DNA from: Streptococcus halichoeri
GTDB lineage: Bacteria; Bacillota; Bacilli; Lactobacillales; Streptococcaceae
Length of the DNA: 60,024 bases
Direction of reading: 5' to 3'
Assembly: GCF_009870755.1 (NCBI RefSeq)
Contig: NZ_WLZU01000008.1
Coordinates: forward strand, 1 to 60,024
Shown: positions 30,361-38,135 of the stretch, in pieces
Numbering within the stretch: position 1 is the stretch's first letter
Layout of the letters: the number at the start of each line of letters is the position of its first letter
Notes under the pieces: model-generated
Seen by the model: only the letters and a program-made list of their open reading frames with translations
What the model was told of the DNA's origin: nothing
Databases searched by the model: none
Translations under genes and position numbers: made by a program

Positions 30361-32025
30361 CTACCTTTGGTCCTTGTTAATGGCCATAGCTTTGATTTTT
30401 TCGGCTACCGGTGTGACTCGGAGTGTCTTTTGGCCGGTGTAAGTCACAAAACCTGGCTTTGCACCACTTGGCTTATGTAGTTTTTTAGCTTCAATCATAT
30501 CAACCGGAACCAAGTTAGACAGCCTTGCCTTAGAAAAGTAAGCTGCTAATTCGGCGGCGTCTGTTTTAACCTCATCACTAGGATCTAAATTATCCTTGAT
30601 AATGACGTGACTACCAGGAATGTCTTTGGCGTGGAACCAGAGTTCGCCTTTTTTAGCCATTTTAAAGGTTAAGGCATCATTTTGCAGATTATTGCGGCCA
30701 ACCAAGATAAGGGTTTGACCGTCTGAAGCTAGGTAAGTTTCTGGTTTTTTACGTTTTTGCCGTTTATCACGTGTGCGCTGTTTGAGTAAGCCAGCTTCGA
30801 CCAATTCTTCGCGGATATCTTCAATTTCATCCATGCCTGCTTGGGAGAGATTGTAGTCTACACTCTCTAAGTAGGCAATGCTTTGCTTGGTGTCTTGGAT
30901 GAGGCCCTTGAGATGTTTAACGGCTTCTTTGAGTTTTTGATAACGTTTAAAATAGCGCTGGGCGTTTTGACTGGGCGTTAATGCCTTATCAAGAGCAATG
31001 GTCAATCTCGTATTGGTATAGTAGTTGGGTAAATCAACCTGGTCTTTATTGTTTGGAACTTGGTGTAAGAAGGTTGTGAGGAGTTCGCCCTTTTGCCGGT
31101 AGCTCTCAGCATCTTCGGTCGCTTTTAATTCGTCTTCTTGTTTTTTTAATTTTTTGATATTCTTATCCAACTCAGCTTGCACGCGATGCAGCAGGTCACT
31201 GGCTTGCTGTTGGATGCGGTCTTTTTCTGCCTTATCCTGGTAATAATGATCAAGCAGCTCAGATAGACTTGAGAAATCCTGCCGGGCATCAGGCAGCTGG
31301 ATGGGGGCAAAGCCTTTTTCAGTCAAACAAGGGCTGGTCTGACGGGCAAAGAAAGCCCGAAATGCTTTCAATCGCTCGCTGGCTAATACCTGACTCAAGG
31401 CCTCTGCTGTATCTAGGCCCAACCCTTGGAAATGCTGCTGCAAGTTCTTTGGCGTAAGAGACTCAGTCTGTAAGATTTCAAACAAAGCTTGGTCGGAAAT
31501 GCTAAAGGGGTTTTGCCCCTTGGTTGGTGGCGGGGCAATGTAGTCAGAGCCTGGTAAGATGGTTCGGTAGGTATTTTGACTAAATCCGACATGCTTGATT
31601 GATTCAATAATCTTGCCACTGGCGCGGTCCAATAAAATAATATTGCTATGCTTGCCCATGATTTCGACAATCAGTCTTGCTTGGACAGCATCACCAATCT
31701 CATCCTTATTAGAAAGCCCAATCTCTAAGATCCGATCGTTGTCAACCTGATTGATGGATTCAATTAAGGCGCCTTGTAAATACTTGCGCATTAACATCGT
31801 AAAGGTATTAGGAACAGCCGGATTATTGAAATCAGCCTTGGTGACTTGGACACGGCCAAAAACCGGATGGGCAGAGAGCAGCAACTTATAATTTTGTCTA
31901 TGATTACGGATAGTTAGGACCAGCTCACGCTCAAAGGGCTGATTGACTTTTTGAATACGACCAAAAAGCAGTTGATTCTTTAATTCCTTGGTTAAATGAT
32001 GTAAGAAAAAGCCGTCAAAGGACAT
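30361..32025 (-). CDS. rqcH: Rqc2-homologue RqcH / fibronectin-binding protein FBP54 family (NFACT)
   Basis: A 554-residue NFACT protein. In Gram-positives RqcH binds obstructed 50S subunits and directs alanine tailing; the S. pyogenes relative FBP54 was described as a fibronectin-binding protein. The NFACT-N domain begins MSFDGFFLHHLTKELK. A coiled coil (about 255-300) and helical middle follow, then NFACT-R with GRNNLQNDALTFKMAKKGEL and WFHAKDIPGSHVII. The start at 32025 is chosen because AAGGGAGAA lies a few bases upstream; a frame extending 33 bases further has its ATG inside the -10 box. It is convergent with alsD and divergent from the trp transporter. Confidence 0.93.
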   Translation of the reverse strand: MSFDGFFLHHLTKELKNQLLFGRIQKVNQPFERELVLTIRNHRQNYKLLLSAHPVFGRVQVTKADFNNPAVPNTFTMLMRKYLQGALIESINQVDNDRILEIGLSNKDEIGDAVQARLIVEIMGKHSNIILLDRASGKIIESIKHVGFSQNTYRTILPGSDYIAPPPTKGQNPFSISDQALFEILQTESLTPKNLQQHFQGLGLDTAEALSQVLASERLKAFRAFFARQTSPCLTEKGFAPIQLPDARQDFSSLSELLDHYYQDKAEKDRIQQQASDLLHRVQAELDKNIKKLKKQEDELKATEDAESYRQKGELLTTFLHQVPNNKDQVDLPNYYTNTRLTIALDKALTPSQNAQRYFKRYQKLKEAVKHLKGLIQDTKQSIAYLESVDYNLSQAGMDEIEDIREELVEAGLLKQRTRDKRQKRKKPETYLASDGQTLILVGRNNLQNDALTFKMAKKGELWFHAKDIPGSHVIIKDNLDPSDEVKTDAAELAAYFSKARLSNLVPVDMIEAKKLHKPSGAKPGFVTYTGQKTLRVTPVAEKIKAMAINKDQR

Positions 32026-32056
32026 GATTTCTCCCTTTCTGAATTCTAATTCCTTC

Positions 32057-32065
32057 ATTATACCA
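32057..32065 (-). promoter_or_regulatory. rqcH promoter -10 (extended)
   Basis: On the - strand TGGTATAAT, with TATAAT at 32062 down to 32057. It gives a leader of about 25 bases holding the ribosome binding site AAGGGAG. Confidence 0.6.
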
Positions 32066-32104
32066 CATTTTTAACAGCTTCTTGCTCAAAGGCAGCAGTC
32101 CGAC

Positions 32105-32132
32105 TTGCAATTTATCGTATTTACGTTATAAT
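32105..32132 (+). promoter_or_regulatory. Promoter of the trpXYZ transporter operon
   Basis: TTGCAA (32105-32110), a 16-base spacer and TATAAT (32127-32132). The expected start near 32139 lies just before the leader peptide's ribosome binding site. Confidence 0.7.
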
Positions 32133-32162
32133 TGAAAAAAACGAGTAAGGATGAAAGCACCG

Positions 32163-32207
32163 ATGAACACACTTTTAAAACATTTTTGGCAAAGCTGGCA
32201 TAGATAG
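32163..32207 (+). CDS. Trp-rich leader peptide of the trpXYZ attenuator
   Basis: A 14-residue peptide, MNTLLKHFWQSWHR, with two Trp codons at 32187 and 32196 and a TAG stop at 32205-32207. An AAGG (32147-32150) lies about 12 bases upstream. Two Trp among 14 residues, in front of a tryptophan-type transporter and a terminator, is what a ribosome-mediated attenuator needs. Ribosome stalling at the Trp codons would report Trp-tRNA shortage. No other role is likely. Confidence 0.85.
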   Translation: MNTLLKHFWQSWHR

Positions 32208-32322
32208 GTTGTGTTTATGAGTTCATAGATACAACTTTTAGTGTACCTCTAACTGTTGTCTCTATGCGCTAGCTATTCAAATAACAAGAGAGCGCCTAGT
32301 AGTAAACTACTAAGCGCTTTTT
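32208..32322 (+). promoter_or_regulatory. Transcription attenuator controlling trpXYZ
   Basis: Four segments can be seen. Segment 1 (about 32209-32220) begins right after the leader stop codon and pairs with segment 2 (CATAGATACAAC, 32224-32235). Segment 2 can instead pair with segment 3 (GTTGTCTCTATG, 32255-32266), matching 11 of 12 bases. CTATGCGCT (32262-32270), overlapping segment 3, can pair with AGCGCCTAG (32291-32299), the left arm of the terminator. The terminator is AGCGCCTAGTAGT (32291-32303) with ACTACTAAGCGCT (32306-32318) and T's. A ribosome at the stop codon would cover segment 1, so 2:3 forms and the terminator folds. A ribosome stalled at the Trp codons leaves 1:2 to form, freeing segment 3 to block the terminator. 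Confidence 0.75.
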
Positions 32323-32353
32323 CGCTAAGTTTTCGTGATTGTGAGGATTTTTG

Positions 32354-33349
32354 ATGAAAAATAAACCCCTAATATTAACGCTTTTTGCCCTAGTTTGTCT
32401 GGTTCTTGGGGCTATCTGGTATCAGCCCAAGCCCACGGTGAAAGACTTGCAGCATCAATCCGTCATTCGGGTTGGGATCTTGCAATTAGTGACGCATGAG
32501 GCCTTGGATCAGATTTGTGCTGGGACCATCGCAGAGCTAAAAGCCGACCTGCCCAAGGGCAAGCAGATTCATGTAGAGGTGCTTAATGCCGAAGGTGATC
32601 AAAATAAATTGCAAACCATGAGTAAGCAATTGGTCAGCAAAAACGATCTTGTCATTGGTATTGCAACGCCAGCAGCCCAAGCGCTAGCCCATGCCACCAA
32701 AGAAAAACCAGTCTTTATGTCGGCTGTTTCTGATCCTGTTGGGGCGAAATTGGTCACGAACTTGGGGCAGCCAAGGAGTAATGTGACGGGGCTTGCCACT
32801 CAGCTTCCGATAACCAAAACGCTTGACCTGATGCAGTCCTTGCTGCCTCAGCTAAAGACTATTGGTGTGCTCTATGCCAGTAGCGAAGATAATTCGGCAT
32901 CACAAGTGGCTGCTTTTACCCAAAAAGCCGAAGCTAGAGGCTACCATGTCAAGCCCTATGCGGTCCCTTCAACCAACGAGATCGCAACGACAATGACAGT
33001 CCTTGCTCAATCTGTTGATGCGCTTTTTATCCCGCAAGACAATACCATCGCCTCAGCATTTCCTCTTGTTGTCAAGATAGCTCAGGCGCAGCAATTACCG
33101 GTTTTCCCTAGTGTGGACACCATGGTCAAAGCAGGGGGCTTGGCTTGTGTTTTTCAAAATCAATATCAGTTAGGGGTCAAATCGGCTAAGCAGGTCAAGC
33201 AATTGATTGCTGGCAAAAAGCTAAAGGATATTCCCATTGAGGTGGTCGATGATGGCCAAGCCTTGGTCAATAGCCAAGTCGCTGAAGCATTGAAGATCCC
33301 TCTACCGGAATCAACGAACTATCAACGTCTGCCAACTGTAACACATTAA
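32354..33349 (+). CDS. trpX: ABC transporter substrate-binding protein TrpX (tryptophan-type)
   Basis: A 331-residue ABC_sub_bind family protein. An N-terminal membrane anchor or signal (PLILTLFALVCLVLGAIWY) has no clear lipobox, so it may stay tethered. The mature part has the two-lobe pattern (IRVGILQLVTHEALDQ, IGIATPAAQALA, AVSDPVGAKLV, IGVLYASSEDNSASQ, FIPQDNTIASAF). The family binds tryptophan or related aromatic ligands; the Trp attenuator upstream supports tryptophan. The ATG at 32354 is chosen over a TTG three bases before it; GAGG lies eight bases upstream. trpY follows after 13 bases. Confidence 0.88.
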   Translation: MKNKPLILTLFALVCLVLGAIWYQPKPTVKDLQHQSVIRVGILQLVTHEALDQICAGTIAELKADLPKGKQIHVEVLNAEGDQNKLQTMSKQLVSKNDLVIGIATPAAQALAHATKEKPVFMSAVSDPVGAKLVTNLGQPRSNVTGLATQLPITKTLDLMQSLLPQLKTIGVLYASSEDNSASQVAAFTQKAEARGYHVKPYAVPSTNEIATTMTVLAQSVDALFIPQDNTIASAFPLVVKIAQAQQLPVFPSVDTMVKAGGLACVFQNQYQLGVKSAKQVKQLIAGKKLKDIPIEVVDDGQALVNSQVAEALKIPLPESTNYQRLPTVTH

Positions 33350-33362
33350 GAAAGGTGTTTTA

Positions 33363-34232
33363 ATGATTATATCTTCTGTTTCGCAAGGCCTGGTCTGGGG
33401 TGTTTTAGGACTTGGTATTTTCTTAACGTTTCGCATTTTGAATTTTCCTGATATGACAGCAGAAGGCGCCTTTCCATTGGGTGGCGCAGTTGTGGTCACT
33501 AGTTTGAATGCTGGTCTGTCTCCTTTTTTAGCCATGCTGCTTGCAGCTCTAGCTGGGGGAGCAACTGGCCTAATCACTGGTCTTTTATATACCAAGGGTA
33601 AAATCCCCACCCTCCTTGCTGGGATTTTAGTGATGACATCTTGTCATTCCATTATGTTAATGATAATGGGCCGAGCCAATCTGGGCCTACATCAAGTGAC
33701 CCGTTTACAAGACTATCTGCCTTTTTCTGATCAGCTTAATGGTCTCATCATGGGCTTAGCTCTGGTCATACTACTGATTGCGGGCTTAATCTACTTTTTG
33801 TACACGGATCTGGGTCAGGCTTACATCGCAACGGGTGATAACCCTGAGATGGCCAGAAGTTTTGGCATTGCCACTAATCGGATGGAAATTCTTGGATTAA
33901 CGGTTTCCAACATGCTGATTGCTATCTCTGGAGCCTTAGTGAGTCAGCAAGACGGTTATGCCGATGTTTCAAAGGGCATTGGTGTTATCGTCATTGGTCT
34001 AGCCAGTCTAATCATTGGTGAGGTGGTTTATTCTGTAGAATTAACCTTGCTAGAACGCTTAATCGCGATTATTGTGGGTGCCATTTTCTATCAATTTTTA
34101 ATTGCTAGCGTCATAGCACTTGGTTTTAACACTAACTATTTAAAATTGTTCAGTGCCTTGATATTGGCTAGCTGTTTGATGGTCCCTAGATTAAAAGCGG
34201 CAATTTTTAAAGGAGTGAAGTTGACCCGATGA
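33363..34232 (+). CDS. trpY: ABC transporter permease TrpY
   Basis: A 289-residue membrane permease with about eight to nine hydrophobic segments. It belongs to the BPD_transp_2 (branched-chain amino acid/ribose) permease type, with the family segment FRILNFPDMTAEGAFPLGGA at residues 24-43 and TGDNPEMARSFGIATNRMEI in the cytoplasmic loop that contacts the ATPase. It overlaps trpZ by four bases (ATGA). Only one permease gene is present, so the channel is presumably a homodimer. Confidence 0.9.
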   Translation: MIISSVSQGLVWGVLGLGIFLTFRILNFPDMTAEGAFPLGGAVVVTSLNAGLSPFLAMLLAALAGGATGLITGLLYTKGKIPTLLAGILVMTSCHSIMLMIMGRANLGLHQVTRLQDYLPFSDQLNGLIMGLALVILLIAGLIYFLYTDLGQAYIATGDNPEMARSFGIATNRMEILGLTVSNMLIAISGALVSQQDGYADVSKGIGVIVIGLASLIIGEVVYSVELTLLERLIAIIVGAIFYQFLIASVIALGFNTNYLKLFSALILASCLMVPRLKAAIFKGVKLTR

Positions 34233-34990
34233 AAGAAATAGTAGTAGAACTAAAAGATGCCACCGTCCGTGTGCACAATGGTCTAAGTGATCCTAAAGTA
34301 ATCTTAAATCATGTCAACCTCACCATCTATGAGCATGATTTTATAACTGTCTTAGGGGGTAATGGAGCTGGTAAGTCAACTCTTTTTAATGTCATTGCAG
34401 GCACTCTGGCGTTAACAAGCGGTCGTATTTTGATCAAGGGAGAAGATGTCACGTCTTTGTCTGCGCAGCAGCGAGCCAAGTATTTGGCCCGTGTCTTTCA
34501 AGACCCTAAGATGGGAACAGCCCCGCGTATGACAGTGCTTGAAAACCTACACATCGCGAGTCAGCGCGGTGCTAAACGGCGCTTGATCAGGCGTTCTTTA
34601 GGCCAACATCACACCCAGTATCAGCAATTGCTGGCTAAGACAGGTAATGGCTTAGAGCACCACTTAGAGACCGCCACCGGTCTCTTATCGGGTGGTCAGC
34701 GTCAGGCCTTAAGCTTATTAATGGCTACGCTCAAACGCCCACAATTGCTGCTACTTGATGAACATACAGCAGCTCTTGACCCCAAAACTAGCCGTTCTTT
34801 GATGCAATTGACCGAGGACTTCGTTCAAAAAGACCAGCTGACCGCACTGATGATTACCCATCATCTCGAAGATGCTCTTGCCTATGGCAATCGTGTCTTG
34901 GTCATGCGCAATGGGCAAATCGTTCAAGACCTTTATCAATCTGAAAAAGCTGAGCTGCATTTGCAGGACTACTTTCAATTTTTTGAGTAA
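34229..34990 (+). CDS. trpZ: ABC transporter ATP-binding protein TrpZ
   Basis: A 253-residue ATPase that drives the TrpXY importer. Walker A is GGNGAGKSTL, the Q-loop is VFQDPKMGTAPRMTVLENL, the signature is LLSGGQRQALSLLMA, and Walker B is LLLLDEHTAALDPKTS (Glu-His rather than the usual Glu-Pro). The switch His is in MITHHLEDAL. It is the last gene of the attenuator-controlled operon. I see no clear terminator before rnjB. Confidence 0.92.
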   Translation: MKEIVVELKDATVRVHNGLSDPKVILNHVNLTIYEHDFITVLGGNGAGKSTLFNVIAGTLALTSGRILIKGEDVTSLSAQQRAKYLARVFQDPKMGTAPRMTVLENLHIASQRGAKRRLIRRSLGQHHTQYQQLLAKTGNGLEHHLETATGLLSGGQRQALSLLMATLKRPQLLLLDEHTAALDPKTSRSLMQLTEDFVQKDQLTALMITHHLEDALAYGNRVLVMRNGQIVQDLYQSEKAELHLQDYFQFFE

Positions 34991-35049
34991 TCTGTGCTAC
35001 TTCTTGCTGTTTTTGCTAGGCCTTTTTCAAAAAAACGAGTGATTTATGA

Positions 35050-35079
35050 TATAATTAAGGAGATTGTAGTGCAAACTAC
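35050..35079 (+). promoter_or_regulatory. rnjB -10 box and leader hairpin
   Basis: TATAAT at 35050-35055 has no good -35. In the leader GTAGT (35066-35070) and ACTAC (35075-35079) form a small hairpin around GCAA. The leader to the ATG at 35166 is about 105 bases long. RNase J genes are often autoregulated through their leaders; that is only a possibility here. Confidence 0.45.
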
Positions 35080-35165
35080 GAAGCAGTAATTCGACTTATC
35101 ATTTTAAATAACCCTAAAATCATAAGGACCGTTTGTAATAATAATTTATCAAATAAAGGAGTATC

Positions 35166-36827
35166 ATGAGTGATATAAAAATAATCCCCTTGGGGGGAGT
35201 TCGTGAATATGGTAAGAATTTTTACCTAGTAGAAATCAATGAATCGTTGTTTATCTTGGATGCCGGGCTAAAGTACCCCGAAAATGAACAGCTTGGGGTC
35301 GATGTTGTTATCCCAAATCTAGATTACCTCGTAGAAAACAAAGATAAGGTGCAGGGGATTTTCTTAACCCATGGTCATGCAGATGCCATTGGTGCTCTGC
35401 CCTATCTGATTCAGGAAGTACCCGTGCCAGTCTTTGGTTCAGAACTAACCATTGAATTGGCTAAACTGTTTGTTAAAAGCAACAATAACGTTAAGAAATT
35501 CAAAAATTTCCATGTGGTTGATGCCGACACAGAGATCGAATTTCAAGATGCCCTGGTCTCCTTTTTCAAGACGACCCACTCTATTCCAGAAAGTTTAGGT
35601 ATTATTCTTGGAACCCCAGAAGGCGCAATTGTCTATACGGGAGACTTTAAATTTGACCAGACAGCACGTAAGTATTATCAAACGGATCTAGCGCGTCTTG
35701 CAGACCTCGGCAAAGAAGGCGTACTCGCTTTGCTTTCTGACTCTGCCAATGCTACCAGCAATGTCCAAATTGCCAGCGAATCAGAAGTGGGCGATGAGAT
35801 GGATAGTGTGATTGGTGATGTGCAAGGACGAGTCATCATCGCTGCTGTCGCTTCCAACTTAGTGCGTATCCAGCAAGTACTCGATTCAGCCGCTAGCCAT
35901 GGACGCCGAGTTGTTTTAACCGGTTCGGATGTGGAAAATATTATCCGCACAGCTATTCGCCTCAAAAAATTAACCCTTGTGGATGAAAAATTATTAATCA
36001 AACCCAAGGACATGCAAAAATACGAGGACCATGAGCTGATTATTCTAGAAGCTGGTCGCATGGGTGAACCTCTCAATAATCTGCAAAAAATGGCGATTGG
36101 CCGTCATCGTTATGTGCAAATCAAAGAAGGGGATTTGGTCTATATCGTTACCACTCCTAATGTTTCAAAAGAAGCCATGGTGGCGCGTGTGGAAAACCTC
36201 ATTTACAAGGCTGGCGGTAGCGTCCAATTAATTTCACAAAATCTCAGAGTCTCAGGACATGCCAATGGCCGCGACCTGCAGTTATTGATCAATCTAACCC
36301 GTCCTAAATATCTCTTTCCCATTCAGGGGGAATACCGTGATTTAGCGGCCCATGCAGCACTAGCCGAAGAAGTTGGCATGTTACCTGAAAACATCTATCT
36401 CATGAAACGTGGGGACATTATGTCTCTAAATGAGGATGGTTTCTTACATGAAGGGAGTGTTCCAGCTAGTGATGTGATGATTGATGGAAATGCTATCGGG
36501 GATGTGGGCAATATCGTGTTGCGTGATCGCAAAGTTCTCTCAGAAGATGGCATCTTTATCGTAGCGATCACAGTCAATAAACGTGAAAAACGGATTGTCT
36601 CCAAGGCCAAAATCAATACCCGCGGTTTTGTCTATGTCAAAAAGAGCCGAGACATTTTGCGTGAGAGTGCAGAGTTAGTGAATACTACAGTGGATAATTA
36701 CCTGCAACGTGAGAATTTTGATTGGGGGGAACTAAAAGGGGCTGTCCGCGACGAATTATCAAAATACTTATTTGATCAAACCAAACGGCGCCCAGCGATT
36801 TTACCAGTCGTTATGGAAGTGCGCTAG
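35166..36827 (+). CDS. rnjB: Ribonuclease J2
   Basis: A 553-residue metallo-beta-lactamase/beta-CASP ribonuclease of the mRNA decay machinery. The metal motif reads THGHADAIGALPYL: at the usual H-x-H-x-D-H site the final His is replaced by Ala (residue 74), while H69, H71 and D73 remain. This altered site marks streptococcal J2, a weak nuclease that pairs with the active RNase J1. The beta-CASP part (VASNLVRIQQVLDSAASHGR) and C-terminal RPAILPVVMEV follow. The ATG has AAAGGAG six bases upstream. Confidence 0.93.
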   Translation: MSDIKIIPLGGVREYGKNFYLVEINESLFILDAGLKYPENEQLGVDVVIPNLDYLVENKDKVQGIFLTHGHADAIGALPYLIQEVPVPVFGSELTIELAKLFVKSNNNVKKFKNFHVVDADTEIEFQDALVSFFKTTHSIPESLGIILGTPEGAIVYTGDFKFDQTARKYYQTDLARLADLGKEGVLALLSDSANATSNVQIASESEVGDEMDSVIGDVQGRVIIAAVASNLVRIQQVLDSAASHGRRVVLTGSDVENIIRTAIRLKKLTLVDEKLLIKPKDMQKYEDHELIILEAGRMGEPLNNLQKMAIGRHRYVQIKEGDLVYIVTTPNVSKEAMVARVENLIYKAGGSVQLISQNLRVSGHANGRDLQLLINLTRPKYLFPIQGEYRDLAAHAALAEEVGMLPENIYLMKRGDIMSLNEDGFLHEGSVPASDVMIDGNAIGDVGNIVLRDRKVLSEDGIFIVAITVNKREKRIVSKAKINTRGFVYVKKSRDILRESAELVNTTVDNYLQRENFDWGELKGAVRDELSKYLFDQTKRRPAILPVVMEVR

Positions 36828-36910
36828 TCAAGAGCTGATGGAAGAAGCAAAGGCTGTGCTAGGCGCATGACCCTTGCCTTCAAACACTCATCACTTAAGG
36901 GAGGTTAGCT

Positions 36911-37696
36911 ATGGCTACAATTAAGATTGAATACCGATCAGAAGTGCTGGATATGGAGCGTCAGGTCAATGTGATCTATCCTGATCAGTCCGAACTAAGA
37001 GAAGCAGACCGTGGTGATACGGATATTCCCGTCTTGTATTTATTACATGGCATGTCTGGCAATGAAAATTCTTGGCAAAAACGAACCAATATTGAACGCT
37101 TGTTGCGGCATACCAATATGATTGTGGTGATGCCCTCAACGGATCTAGGCTGGTATACTGATACCCAGTACGGGATGCATTACTACCAGGCTATTGCCCA
37201 TGAATTGCCCCAGGTTTTAGCGGGCTTTTTCCCCAACATGACCAAACAGCGAGCCAAAACCTTTATAGCAGGTCTATCGATGGGTGGCTATGGCGCCTAT
37301 AAATTAGCTTTGACCACCAATCGTTTTGCCTGTGCTGGCTCCTTTTCAGGGGCACTTGGTAAGCCTGATAGGCTCTTGCAGCAGCTCAGTGAGCAGGAGA
37401 AACGCTATTTTCAAGGCGTTTTTGGCCCCTTAACACCAGAAAATCTTGAGCAGCATTCTTTGCTTCATTTGGCACAAGCAAGTGATGGCAAGACAAAATT
37501 CTATGCTTGGTGCGGCTATGAAGATTTTCTATTTGCCGGCAATGAACAAGCAGTAGCAGATCTGCGAAAGGCTGGCCTTGCGATTGATTATCACACAGAC
37601 CACGGCAAGCACGAATGGTATTATTGGAATCAACAGCTAGAAGCCTTTTTAGACTGGTTGCCCATTGATTATGTCAAAGAAGAGCGTCTGTCTTAA
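36911..37696 (+). CDS. estA: Alpha/beta-hydrolase esterase (EstA, tributyrin esterase type)
   Basis: A 261-residue esterase of the S-formylglutathione hydrolase/esterase D group. The oxyanion region is [14 protein letters not shown], the nucleophile elbow is [17 protein letters not shown] with Ser, and the catalytic His is in [20 protein letters not shown]. The acidic residue is probably in WCGYEDFLF. Streptococcal EstA acts on short acyl esters and can deacetylate sugars. The start has AAGGGAGG in good position. A small membrane protein follows after 19 bases. Confidence 0.88.
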   Translation: MATIKIEYRSEVLDMERQVNVIYPDQSELREADRGDTDIPVLYLLHGMSGNENSWQKRTNIERLLRHTNMIVVMPSTDLGWYTDTQYGMHYYQAIAHELPQVLAGFFPNMTKQRAKTFIAGLSMGGYGAYKLALTTNRFACAGSFSGALGKPDRLLQQLSEQEKRYFQGVFGPLTPENLEQHSLLHLAQASDGKTKFYAWCGYEDFLFAGNEQAVADLRKAGLAIDYHTDHGKHEWYYWNQQLEAFLDWLPIDYVKEERLS

Positions 37697-37715
37697 TTAA
37701 AGGGGAAAGCTAGCA

Positions 37716-37943
37716 ATGAAAACAGTGATCCGTTTGATTTTGGGGCTACCTATGGCCATCATAGGTCTGGTTTGGCGCCTTGTATGGCGCCTGGTCGAGA
37801 CCTTCCTCGTCCTAGCAATTGTTTGTTTTGGACTGATTTACTACACCAATCACAGTGATTCGGCCTTGGCCAATCGCCTGGCTGCTGTGACCGACCAACT
37901 GGTCACATTTTATAAGGTAGTGACTAGTGGCCAAGACCAATAA
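37716..37943 (+). CDS. Small membrane protein, function unknown
   Basis: A 75-residue protein starting MKTVIRLILGLPMAIIGLVW. One long or two short hydrophobic segments span about residues 4-45, broken by a WRLVWRLVET stretch with Arg. A polar C-terminal tail of 30 residues follows. A good ribosome binding site (AAAGGGGAAAG) and its place 19 bases after estA support a real co-transcribed gene. I do not recognise a family. Confidence 0.7.
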   Translation: MKTVIRLILGLPMAIIGLVWRLVWRLVETFLVLAIVCFGLIYYTNHSDSALANRLAAVTDQLVTFYKVVTSGQDQ

Positions 37944-38091
37944 CAGTGCTTCTTGGTTTGCTAGCTGGTAAAAGACATTAACTAGACACGATAAGGCGCT
38001 TGCGCAAGAAAGTGAACCATCTGCTTACGCAGTGGTCCCATTTAGTTTCAAAAAGCAAGGCTACAGCTTGCTTGCGCCTAGCACCCAGCAG

Positions 38092-38120
38092 AAAAAAATA
38101 CCCCAAGGAGGGTATTTTTT
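38092..38120 (+). terminator. Terminator upstream of the ABC-F gene
   Basis: AAAAATACCC (38094-38103) and GGGTATTTTT (38110-38119) form a stem with T6. The loop and right arm contain AAGGAGG (38105-38111), a perfect Shine-Dalgarno word, but it is 23 bases from the next ATG and locked in the hairpin. Confidence 0.8.
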
Positions 38121-38135
38121 GTTAGAATAGAAGCA
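38120..38135 (+). promoter_or_regulatory. Extended -10 promoter for a likely leaderless ABC-F mRNA
   Basis: TGTTAGAAT (TGn plus TAGAAT at 38123-38128) is followed by exactly six bases and the ATG at 38135. Transcription would be expected to start at or next to the A of the ATG, leaving no leader. No Shine-Dalgarno sequence lies at a usable distance. The same spacing occurs before murT and hemW. Confidence 0.6.
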
